Assembly: GCA_003702465.1 (NCBI GenBank)
Contig: REGF01000053.1
Span: 1-7,601 of the forward strand
Reading direction: 5' to 3'
DNA length: 7,601 bases
Origin: Candidatus Nitrosomarinus sp.
GTDB lineage: Archaea > Thermoproteota > Nitrososphaeria > Nitrososphaerales > Nitrosopumilaceae
Both the position numbers and the translations under genes were made by a program. The notes under the pieces are model-generated. The model did not search any database, was not told where the DNA came from, and saw only the letters and a list, made by a program, of their open reading frames with translations. Position 1 is the stretch's first letter. Every line of letters starts with the position of its first letter. Positions 1-5,081 of this stretch are shown here, piece after piece.

Positions 1-296
1 CTAAAGAAAAAATATCTGATCTAGAAATGGCAGATGTTATTTTTATTGGTGGAACAGGGGGTGATACTGGTGAAATAGTCAAAATGTCTGAAAATAAAAT
101 AAAATCTGGAGGTAGAATTGTTATAGGAATTATCTTAATTGAAACATTATATTCAGTTTTACAAATTCTTGATAGTCTAAAGTTTGAAGATATTGATATA
201 ACTCAAGTCACCATTTCTAAGAGTAGAAAAACTAGTACTGGTACTATGATGCTAGCTAGAAACCCTGTAACTATAATATCTGCTACAAAACTGTAA
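1..296 (+). CDS. cbiT: Cobalt-precorrin-6B C15-methyltransferase (decarboxylating) CbiT, 3' part
   Basis: C-terminal 97 residues of a class I SAM-dependent methyltransferase whose frame is open to the left edge (first full codon at base 3), so the true start lies outside. The internal ATG at 27 is not the start, because the reading before it (KEKISDLE) fits the family. The main evidence is the ADVIFIGGTGG segment just after base 27, matching the F-I-G-G-[ST]-G-G motif of CbiT and the CobL C-terminal domain. It is followed by a GGRIVI strand and an alternating strand/helix pattern ending in a short C-terminal beta hairpin. In the family this enzyme methylates C15 and removes the C12 acetate carboxylate of cobalt-precorrin-6B in the oxygen-independent cobalamin pathway, in the cytoplasm. 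Two further corrin methyltransferases follow, which supports the call. The SAM-binding N-terminal half cannot be seen. Confidence 0.88.
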   Translation, partial: KEKISDLEMADVIFIGGTGGDTGEIVKMSENKIKSGGRIVIGIILIETLYSVLQILDSLKFEDIDITQVTISKSRKTSTGTMMLARNPVTIISATKL

Positions 297-332
297 TCTA
301 GACTTTTAATTGGGGATAAAGGCAACAATATC

Positions 333-1055
333 ATGCCTGGATTGATTGGAATAGGTGTAGGTCCTGGAGACGTAGAGCTCTTAACTGTCAAAGCAGTAAA
401 AGCAATTCAAAATGCGGATATTATCATGTGTCCAGCTTCCAATGAAAATCGACCCAGCATTGCATTATCAGTTGTTTCATCAATAATAGATAAATCCAAA
501 AATCAAGAAATTATAAAATTAATTTTCCCAATGACTAAAGACAAAGATATTCTAGAAGAATCATGGAAAAGAAATGCCAAAATAATGGCTGAAACTGTTT
601 TGAAAGGAAAAAATGTTGTTTACCTAACAGTAGGTGATCCATATCTGTATAGTACATGGATTTACATGCATAGAGATTTGAAAGAAAAATATCCTGACAT
701 GAACATTAGTGTAATTCCAGGAATTGTATCCATATTTTCATTTGCATCAAAAGTTGGTGTTAGTGTTGCTGAAGGAGCTGAAAAAGTTGCAATCATTCCA
801 TCATGTTATGATTTATCCAGTGTAAAAGAAATTGCAAGACATTCAGAATCAATGATATTTCTAAAAGATGGTAGATATTTCGATCAAGTAATTGATGTTT
901 TAAAAGAATCTGGTTTTCCAAGTGACTCACTTTTTGCAATTGGTCAAGATTTGGGAACAGAAAATGAAATTATTAGAACTATGAAATTAGGTGAAGTAAA
1001 CGATGATACATTAACTACAAAATATTTTTCAATTCTGGTGGTAAAACGTGTCTGA
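333..1055 (+). CDS. cbiL: Cobalt-precorrin-2 C20-methyltransferase CbiL
   Basis: A 240-residue class III (tetrapyrrole) methyltransferase of typical family length. It shows GVGPGD at residues 8-13, the LLTVKAVKAIQNADII helix/strand after it, VGDPYLYST at 100-108 (the GDP loop), and VIPGI at 127-131. The order and the CPAS segment at 33-36, where the family often has YPA, fit CbiL/CobI rather than CbiF or CbiH. The enzyme methylates C20 of (cobalt-)precorrin-2 using SAM. It lies 36 nt after the cbiT stop in the same reading frame. ATG 333 is the only ATG, GTG or TTG in that frame between the two, which fixes the start. No convincing Shine-Dalgarno sequence precedes it. Its last codons overlap the start of cbiF by 8 nt, so translation is probably coupled within one operon. 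Confidence 0.92.
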   Translation: MPGLIGIGVGPGDVELLTVKAVKAIQNADIIMCPASNENRPSIALSVVSSIIDKSKNQEIIKLIFPMTKDKDILEESWKRNAKIMAETVLKGKNVVYLTVGDPYLYSTWIYMHRDLKEKYPDMNISVIPGIVSIFSFASKVGVSVAEGAEKVAIIPSCYDLSSVKEIARHSESMIFLKDGRYFDQVIDVLKESGFPSDSLFAIGQDLGTENEIIRTMKLGEVNDDTLTTKYFSILVVKRV

Positions 1056-1812
1056 CGTATTTTTTGTTGGTTGTGGTCCTGGTGATCCTGACCTAATTAC
1101 AATTAAAGCAAAAAAATTAATTCAAAAAGCTGATGTTGTAGTTTATTCTGGTTCGTTAATTCCTGAACCTATTATAAAATTGTGTAAAAAAGGTAAACTC
1201 TATGATGCTGCAAAATTAGTTAGAGAAGAAATTTTTGATTTACTTTACAAAAATGCAAAAAAAGACAAACTAGTTGTTAGACTTCATGATGGTGATCCTG
1301 CAATTTACGGTGCAATTAGAGAACAGATTGATAATTTAGAAAAAAAAGGAATTAAATCCACTGTTGTGCCTGGCGTAACATCATTTTTAGCCTCAGCTGC
1401 TGCACTTGGTACTCAATTAACATTACCTGGTGTAACTCAAACAATGATTATTACAAGAGCCGAAGCAAGAACAAAAGTTCCTAAAAGAGAACAAATTTCT
1501 GAATTAGCAAAACATCAAGCAACTTTGATTTTTTATCTTAGTGTACATTTGTTAAATAAAATTTCAAAGGAAGCTATTGAAGGTGGATACAAAAAAACTA
1601 CACCAGTTGCAGTAGTTTATAGAGCAAGTAGAAAAGATCAAAAAATAATTATTGGAAATCTTTCAGATATTGCAGGCAAGGTTAAAGCTGAAAAAATTAC
1701 AATGACTGCAATTGTAATCATTGGTGATGTCATTAAACCAAAATCATATGAGTATTCAAAACTTTATGATAAAACATTTACTCATGGTTTTAGAAAAGCT
1801 AAAACTAAGTAG
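1048..1812 (+). CDS. cbiF: Cobalt-precorrin-4 C11-methyltransferase CbiF
   Basis: A 254-residue class III tetrapyrrole methyltransferase. Signature segments in order: VGCGPGDPDLITIKAKKLI from residue 7, VVYSGSL at 31-37 (distinctive of CbiF/CobM), LHDGDPAIYGAI at 79-90, VVPGVTSFLASAA at 107-119 and TLPGVTQTMIITRAEART at 125-142. The last corresponds to the LPEVSQTVILTRAEGRT block of known CbiF/CobM proteins. The enzyme adds a methyl group to C11 of cobalt-precorrin-4 before later ring steps. The start is GTG at 1048, inside the end of cbiL, and the first residues SDVFFVG fit the family N terminus, so the 8-nt overlap is credible. The 3' end overlaps the convergent racemase-like gene by 8 bp. 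No further cbi gene follows on this strand, so the cluster ends here. Confidence 0.93.
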   Translation: MSDVFFVGCGPGDPDLITIKAKKLIQKADVVVYSGSLIPEPIIKLCKKGKLYDAAKLVREEIFDLLYKNAKKDKLVVRLHDGDPAIYGAIREQIDNLEKKGIKSTVVPGVTSFLASAAALGTQLTLPGVTQTMIITRAEARTKVPKREQISELAKHQATLIFYLSVHLLNKISKEAIEGGYKKTTPVAVVYRASRKDQKIIIGNLSDIAGKVKAEKITMTAIVIIGDVIKPKSYEYSKLYDKTFTHGFRKAKTK

Positions 1813-2590
1813 ATAAATAATTTATTTTATTTTTAATTCCAATTTTGTTTAACTTATTTTTAAATTGAATTTTGTTTCCAGATGTAAAAATTTTTAATGA
1901 ATTTCGTTTTGATTGTTTGTTTTTTATTTTTAAAAAAATTTTCTTTGCAACTAAATTTCCTGGATCAATAAATTGTACTTTAGGAAATTCTTTTTCAAAT
2001 AGTTTTTTTAGAAACAATAAATGTGTACTTGATAATGTTATTGTATCAACTTTTTTTGTAATTATGTACTTCTCTAAACTTTTTTTAATTATTTTTTTAC
2101 AATAATTTTCATTATTGAGAAATTTTCCTGTTTCAACTAAATCTACAAGATTAGATCCATTAATTTTAAAAATTTTATATGAATCAGGAAAATTGTTTTC
2201 TTTTACATAATTTACAAGTCCTTTACTTTTAACTGAAGATTTTGTTGCAAGAATTCCTATCTTTTTTGATTTTGTTTTTTGTTTTGCTAATTTTAAAGGA
2301 GGCTTAACATCAATAATTTTTCCTTTTTGTAGATTTAACATTAGACTTGGTGTATTTGATGCAACAACAATAACGTCAGGCGTAAACTTTTCTTCTAACA
2401 TACAAATTGTTTTTTTGATTATTGAGGCCATTTGTGCCTGAGATTTTGTACCATATGGATAATTTTTCTGATCTGCAAAATATACAATATCTGCCTTCAT
2501 GATTTTTTGTATTTCTTTAATTATTGATAATGAGCCTAATCCTGAATCAAAAACAGCAATTTTTGCCAATAAACTGTTTTGATTTATCAA
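1805..2590 (-). CDS. Glutamate/aspartate racemase-like protein lacking both catalytic cysteines
   Basis: A 261-residue Asp/Glu racemase (MurI) superfamily protein. Family landmarks are IAVFDSGLGS at residues 11-20 (MurI FDSGxGG), IVYFADQKNYPYG at 35-47, IVVASNTPS at 74-82 (MurI ACNTAS), GILATKSSV at 112-120 (MurI LAT loop) and TLSSTHLLFL at 185-194 (MurI LGCTHYPLL). In racemases the two Cys of those last-named NT and TH motifs carry out deprotonation and reprotonation. Here both are Ser (78 and 188); the only Cys, 63 and 164, lie elsewhere. Normal Cys-based racemisation is therefore unlikely, and the organism type has no peptidoglycan needing D-Glu. The function may be altered, serine-based or non-catalytic. 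The protein is very rich in Lys and the gene in A+T. The frame has a stop just upstream, so the start is TTG 2590 or TTG 2569; the latter gives an N terminus closer to MurI. Confidence 0.8.
   Translation of the reverse strand: MINQNSLLAKIAVFDSGLGSLSIIKEIQKIMKADIVYFADQKNYPYGTKSQAQMASIIKKTICMLEEKFTPDVIVVASNTPSLMLNLQKGKIIDVKPPLKLAKQKTKSKKIGILATKSSVKSKGLVNYVKENNFPDSYKIFKINGSNLVDLVETGKFLNNENYCKKIIKKSLEKYIITKKVDTITLSSTHLLFLKKLFEKEFPKVQFIDPGNLVAKKIFLKIKNKQSKRNSLKIFTSGNKIQFKNKLNKIGIKNKINYLST
1819..1835 (+). terminator. T-rich putative termination tract after cbiF
   Basis: Just after the cbiF stop the plus strand reads AATTTATTTTATTTTTA. Archaeal RNA polymerase stops at T-rich tracts without needing a hairpin, so this is a plausible end for the cbi operon. 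It lies inside the 3' part of the convergent minus-strand gene, and no stable stem is visible. AT-rich background makes the call weak. Confidence 0.3.
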
Positions 2591-2607
2591 CCATTATAGT
2601 TTGTTAG

Positions 2608-2671
2608 CTAAATTTACTCAAAAGCTGATCTAAATTTACACTGTTGATTAAGACTAAATTTCTAAATTCAT
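2608..2671. promoter_or_regulatory. Divergent promoter region with repeated CTAAATTT words
   Basis: The 81-bp gap between the racemase-like gene (minus) and cdvB (plus) holds CTAAATTTAC at 2608-2617 and 2630-2639, CTAAATTTCT at 2654-2663 and a partial copy CTAAATTC at 2662-2669. The core TAAATTTA reads the same on both strands and resembles an archaeal TATA box. The 2609-2616 copy is placed for a minus-strand start near 2587, close to the TTG at 2590. The 2631-2638 copy could serve a plus-strand start near 2662, shortly before the cdvB ATG. No Shine-Dalgarno sequence precedes cdvB, which agrees with a short or absent leader. Confidence 0.4.
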
Positions 2672-2675
2672 TATC

Positions 2676-3329
2676 ATGCCAAACTTCGACAGTACATGGG
2701 CTCGACAAGAGACCCAAAGTGTAACTGGCAAACTACGCGATGCAGTAAAGCCTCAAGGTGCATTAAAACCACGTATTCAAACAGCAGTTAACAAACTACA
2801 AGTCCAAATATCAAAAATGGACTCAATGTTAGGAAAATTGCAAGAAAGAGATGCGCAACTCTTTCAACGAGTCGTGACTGCAATGCAGCAACATGATACT
2901 AGCACAAGTAGAGTTTTGTCTAACGAATTAGCTGAAATTCGTAAAGTTACAAAGATGCTCGGCAACGCAAGAATGTCTTTAGAACAAGTTCAACTAAGAC
3001 TGACAACTATTCATGATCTTGGTGATGCTATGGTAGCAATTGGACCAGCTATGTCTACAATGAAGGGATTGAAGTCATCGCTAGGAAGATTCATGCCAGA
3101 AGCTGATTCAGAATTGAATAGTATGACCCAGACACTTAATGGACTTATGATGGATTCACTTGCAGGAGACTCATTCAATATGGAGTCTGATGTTTCAAAT
3201 GAAGAAACAGATAAGATTCTTCAAGAAGCATCTGCAGTAGCTGAGCAACAGATAGGAGATAAATTCCCATCTGTACCATCTTCAACAGGACTTTCGTCAC
3301 AAACCTCTTCTACTTCTTCCTTTGAGTAG
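2676..3329 (+). CDS. cdvB: ESCRT-III-like cell division protein (CdvB family)
   Basis: A 217-residue Snf7/ESCRT-III homologue of the archaeal Cdv division system, whose members polymerise at the membrane and help constrict the division site. Residues about 30-125 are long, charged amphipathic helices matching the ESCRT-III core: KPRIQTAVNKLQVQISKMDSM at 31-51, the LQERDAQLF turn at 55-63, then helices with LSNELAEIRKVTKML at 81-95. Residues 125-195 give shorter, Met-rich and acidic helices. The tail has FPSVP at 197-201, resembling the MIM2 motif (hydrophobic-P-x-V-P) that binds the MIT domain of the CdvC/Vps4 ATPase, then a Ser/Thr-rich end. There is no C-terminal winged-helix domain of the kind that binds CdvA in Sulfolobus CdvB, so this is a short paralogue. 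Base composition is clearly more GC-rich than neighbouring genes. The start is ATG 2676, probably leaderless. Confidence 0.88.
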   Translation: MPNFDSTWARQETQSVTGKLRDAVKPQGALKPRIQTAVNKLQVQISKMDSMLGKLQERDAQLFQRVVTAMQQHDTSTSRVLSNELAEIRKVTKMLGNARMSLEQVQLRLTTIHDLGDAMVAIGPAMSTMKGLKSSLGRFMPEADSELNSMTQTLNGLMMDSLAGDSFNMESDVSNEETDKILQEASAVAEQQIGDKFPSVPSSTGLSSQTSSTSSFE

Positions 3330-3350
3330 ATAGTGTGTTAGACGATTGTT

Positions 3351-3364
3351 ACTATTTTTATTTA
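3351..3364 (+). terminator. T-rich putative terminator after cdvB
   Basis: About 25 nt after the cdvB stop, the plus strand reads ACTATTTTTATTTA, a T-rich tract suited to archaeal transcription termination. No strong stem is seen, and the AT-rich background limits confidence. Confidence 0.3.
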
Positions 3365-3414
3365 TAATTAAAAAAACCAATATTGTATAGGATTTTCAAA
3401 ATTAGGGCAATCAT

Positions 3415-3423
3415 AGTATAATA
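3415..3423 (+). promoter_or_regulatory. Putative TATA box for the 3484-4128 gene
   Basis: AGTATAATA in an otherwise featureless, stop-rich gap (3330-3483). Typical archaeal spacing puts a transcript start near 3446, about 38 nt before the chosen ATG. This is weak evidence in AT-rich DNA; the rest of the gap shows no gene. Confidence 0.25.
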
Positions 3424-3483
3424 TTGATAATTCATTAATTTCAATCAAGATTAGTTTTTTTACAACTATGTTTGATTCAAGAT

Positions 3484-4128
3484 ATGGCAATGCCTGAAGG
3501 CTATGATGGATTAAGAACAGGCGATGAATCTGAAAGAACAGATGATCCCAATGAGTACAAGCGTACTTGTATTGATTTTATTGAAGATATCTCTCATGAT
3601 TATGAAGCATGGGTTGATTATTACAAATTACCAGAAGATGAAGATAAACGAAGACGTGCAGGAATCAAGGCAACAATTTCTAGAACTAATGAATGGTTAG
3701 CAAAAGTTGCACAATCAATCAAAGCAGTAGATGTAATTATGAATGATGGAATCCAAAAAATGGCTGAATCTACAGCTGGTAAACCTTTGGAAATTGGAGT
3801 TTTTGTAAATAAAAAATCTGGCTATACTGAAACAAAACCAGGAATAATTGATGTTGTTGTTAGAGGGCATCCTAGAAAAAATAGAAAACTAAAACTTGGT
3901 TATCATTTCAAAGATGACAGATTTAGAATTGAATCCACATGTGGTGCATATCTAGAAGAAACTAATTTGCCTACTGAAGGATTTGATGAGATGGAAATTC
4001 ATCTTAAACTACATGCAGAAAATGCAAAATCGCGAGATGTAATTTCATTTACTGTAACTATTGGTGAATTTGAAGACGATGTTGAAATTGATAAACGTGG
4101 AATTTCAACTGTAGTACATTTAGTTTAA
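3484..4128 (+). CDS. Conserved-looking acidic protein of unknown function
   Basis: I do not recognise this 214-residue protein. The N-terminal part to about residue 20 is acidic and probably flexible (GDESERTDDPNEY). Residues about 22-95 look helical, with DFIEDISHDYEAWVDYYKLPEDEDKRRRAG and a second helix around TNEWLAKVAQSIKAVDVIM. From about residue 100 it is strand-rich: EIGVFVNKKSG, a PGIIDVVVRGHP strand, KLKLGYHFKDDRFRIEST, then EMEIHLKLHAE, DVISFTVTIGE and a final STVVHLV strand. This suggests a helical domain joined to a beta-sandwich-like domain. No signal peptide or membrane segment is visible, so it is likely cytoplasmic. Starts: ATG 3484 is preferred (MAMPEGYDG); ATG 3490 and TTG 3472 are in frame. 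The ATG at 3468 is out of frame and reaches a stop after nine codons. It looks monocistronic, between cdvB and the convergent PII operon. Confidence 0.7.
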   Translation: MAMPEGYDGLRTGDESERTDDPNEYKRTCIDFIEDISHDYEAWVDYYKLPEDEDKRRRAGIKATISRTNEWLAKVAQSIKAVDVIMNDGIQKMAESTAGKPLEIGVFVNKKSGYTETKPGIIDVVVRGHPRKNRKLKLGYHFKDDRFRIESTCGAYLEETNLPTEGFDEMEIHLKLHAENAKSRDVISFTVTIGEFEDDVEIDKRGISTVVHLV

Positions 4129-4139
4129 TTTTTTTATTT
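4129..4139 (+). terminator. T7 tract directly after the unknown-protein gene
   Basis: Seven T residues immediately follow the TAA stop at 4126-4128, then ATTT, in the 14-bp gap before the convergent minus-strand operon. This is a plausible archaeal T-tract terminator for the plus-strand transcript. Confidence 0.35.
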
Positions 4140-4142
4140 GAA

Positions 4143-4262
4143 TTAGATATAATCTGCAAACAAATACAATCCAATCAAAGTCATACCAATTGCTGCAAAA
4201 CCTAACTTTACAAGAAAGACTTTGGATTTGCTTAATTGTGGGATAATTTTTTCTGCTTTCAT
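4143..4262 (-). CDS. 39-residue single-pass membrane microprotein (last gene of PII operon)
   Basis: A short frame reading from ATG 4262 to TAA at 4143. The protein begins with a basic, polar segment (MKAEKIIPQLSKSK, 14 residues). A hydrophobic stretch of about 21 residues follows, FLVKLGFAAIGMTLIGLYLF at 16-35, ending in ADYI. One transmembrane helix is expected, with the positive N terminus inside. The start overlaps the stop of the upstream 89-residue gene in an ATGA (4259-4262), a standard sign of translational coupling, and this is the main reason to believe so small a gene. It resembles the 40-residue protein upstream in layout (Lys-rich N terminus, one membrane helix) but not clearly in sequence. 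I recognise no family; small subunits of membrane complexes often look like this. Confidence 0.7.
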   Translation of the reverse strand: MKAEKIIPQLSKSKVFLVKLGFAAIGMTLIGLYLFADYI

Positions 4263-4528
4263 TTTATATCAATTAAAATTCTTTTTGTTCCTCTGTTTAT
4301 AGTAATGTAAGCTTGTTTTGGTTTAGGAATATCGTCTTCGGTTTTTTCTAAATATCTTGTTTTAGTTCCTCTAGATGATGAGATAATTGTTTTTCTTCTT
4401 CTGAATAGAATTTTCTCTTTTCTTTCTTCTTGAAAGTTTTTGAATTCAGTTCCTGCCCAATTAGAATTAATTATTTCATCGGTAATTTTTTTGCCTGTAC
4501 CTCTTTTTGTAATTAATAATAAACTCAA
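4259..4528 (-). CDS. 89-residue basic protein of unknown function in PII operon
   Basis: An unrecognised small basic protein. It opens with MSLLLITKRGTGKK and has a very basic middle (ERKEKILFRRRKTIISSSRG, about 35-54). It carries three RGT words: RGTG at 9-12, RGTK at 53-56 and RGTK at 79-82. It ends in two short strand-like segments (AYITINRG, RILIDIK). No membrane helix, Cys pair or known nucleic-acid motif is visible, though the charge would suit binding to nucleic acid or acidic lipid. The start is TTG 4528, supported by a good ribosome site, GGAG at 4536-4539, seven bases upstream. It follows the 40-residue gene by 13 nt and overlaps the next gene by 4 nt (ATGA), so it is the middle member of a coupled set. 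Confidence 0.65.
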   Translation of the reverse strand: MSLLLITKRGTGKKITDEIINSNWAGTEFKNFQEERKEKILFRRRKTIISSSRGTKTRYLEKTEDDIPKPKQAYITINRGTKRILIDIK

Positions 4529-4535
4529 AATATTT

Positions 4536-4539
4536 CTCC
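4536..4539 (-). promoter_or_regulatory. Shine-Dalgarno GGAG deciding the TTG start at 4528
   Basis: On the minus strand GGAG sits seven bases before TTG 4528 and directly after the double stop TGA-TAG that ends the 40-residue gene. It favours the TTG as a genuine start for the 89-residue protein. Few other genes in the window show such a clear site. Confidence 0.6.
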
Positions 4540-4541
4540 TA

Positions 4542-4664
4542 TCACATTGACCAATAAGTCATTATGACTGGGGGAATTGTAATAATTGCTACAATAACTG
4601 GAATTTTTAGATAGTCTTTTTTGGTTAATTTTGATTTTCTTATTTTTTCAAAAGATAATTTCAT
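4542..4664 (-). CDS. 40-residue single-pass membrane microprotein directly after PII gene
   Basis: A short frame from ATG 4664 to TGA at 4542, followed at once by a second stop (TAG). The N-terminal 20 residues are strongly basic (MKLSFEKIRKSKLTKKDYLK). Then IPVIVAIITIPPVIMTYW (21-38) gives one hydrophobic helix with a Pro-Pro kink at 31-32, ending SM. The positive charges should keep the N terminus in the cytoplasm. The ATG abuts the PII stop codon exactly (TAGATG), so the two are probably translated together. This placement and the clean basic/hydrophobic split are the evidence for a real gene. No family is recognised. Sharing a transcript with a PII protein, and lying near amt, makes a membrane role in ammonium handling an attractive but untested idea. 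Confidence 0.7.
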   Translation of the reverse strand: MKLSFEKIRKSKLTKKDYLKIPVIVAIITIPPVIMTYWSM

Positions 4665-4994
4665 CTAAATTACCTCGTCACCTTCATTTCCAGATTTAAT
4701 ATCTATTGCACGTAGCATTTGTGAAATGAAAATTTTACCTTCTTGAGAGTTTTTTCTAATAATCTCCACTGTTTTTTCTTCTTTTGCTTCAGGAATTACT
4801 ACCATTAATCGATATTTGTCTGCAAAATGAGGAACAAATACTTCCATTCCTTTGTGTGTATGAATTTCAGCTGCAGTTTTTGCACCTCTTCCTCTAACTT
4901 TAATTACAGTTAGTCCTCCAATACCAATTTCTTTTAATCCTTCACTGATTTTCATTACATCATTTTCTGCTAAAATGATTTCAAGTTTTAACAT
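4665..4994 (-). CDS. glnK: Divergent PII nitrogen-regulatory protein (GlnK-like)
   Basis: A 109-residue PII-family protein, close to the usual 112. LEIILAENDVMKISEGLKEIG (4-24) and GLTVIKVRGRG (27-37) match the PII N-terminal beta-alpha-beta. GKIFISQMLRAIDIKSGNEGDEVI (86-109) matches the C-terminal GKIFV...IRTGE...A[IL] block. PII trimers bind ATP/ADP and 2-oxoglutarate and plug Amt channels. This one is unusual. The T-loop (about 37-56, AKTAAEIHTHKGMEVFVPHF) has Val where uridylylated PII proteins have Tyr51. The nucleotide-binding B-loop TGxxGDGK is shortened to SQEGK, losing about three residues, although the GK is kept. Nucleotide response may therefore differ. It is divergent from amt across an 87-bp gap, the classic partner arrangement, and heads an operon with three small genes. 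The start ATG 4994 is probably leaderless. Confidence 0.82.
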   Translation of the reverse strand: MLKLEIILAENDVMKISEGLKEIGIGGLTVIKVRGRGAKTAAEIHTHKGMEVFVPHFADKYRLMVVIPEAKEEKTVEIIRKNSQEGKIFISQMLRAIDIKSGNEGDEVI

Positions 4995-5015
4995 GATAAT
5001 TTTATTTTGTTAGAG

Positions 5016-5029
5016 TAAATAATTATTTA
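5016..5029 (-). promoter_or_regulatory. 14-bp palindrome, probable TATA element for the PII operon
   Basis: TAAATAATTATTTA is a perfect palindrome centred about 28 bp from the PII ATG at 4994. A TATA box here would start transcription at or near that ATG, which fits a leaderless transcript and the lack of a Shine-Dalgarno sequence. Because it is symmetric it might also be a regulator site. Confidence 0.45.
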
Positions 5030-5035
5030 GAAACT

Positions 5036-5066
5036 GTATATCTTTTGATTATCATTGACAATCAAA
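5036..5066 (+). promoter_or_regulatory. amt promoter with inverted repeat (possible operator)
   Basis: GTATATCT at 5036-5043 is a TATA-like box; usual spacing would start the transcript near 5065, some 17 nt before ATG 5082. Directly behind it is a perfect 7-bp inverted repeat, TTTGATT at 5044-5050 and AATCAAA at 5060-5066, separated by nine bases. A dyad between TATA box and transcript start is where an archaeal repressor would act, so control of amt by nitrogen status is plausible. No known operator consensus is recognised. Confidence 0.4.
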
Positions 5067-5081
5067 TTGGAAAACTGTTAA

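Noticed and set aside
203..391. Open minus-strand frame across the cbiT end and cbiL start
   Set aside because: It is antisense to two well-supported cbi genes and to the gap between them, and shows no family resemblance.
1872..2105. Open plus-strand frame of 77 codons antisense to the racemase-like gene
   Set aside because: Its Phe-rich translation is what poly-Lys codons give when read backwards; the minus-strand gene has clear motifs.
3378..3426. CAATATT...AATATTG inverted repeat after cdvB
   Set aside because: Seven-base AT-rich arms with a 35-base spacer are expected by chance in this composition.
3468..3497. ATG at 3468 as a start or short upstream frame
   Set aside because: It is out of frame with the following gene and ends after nine codons; in-frame ATG 3484 explains the gene without it.
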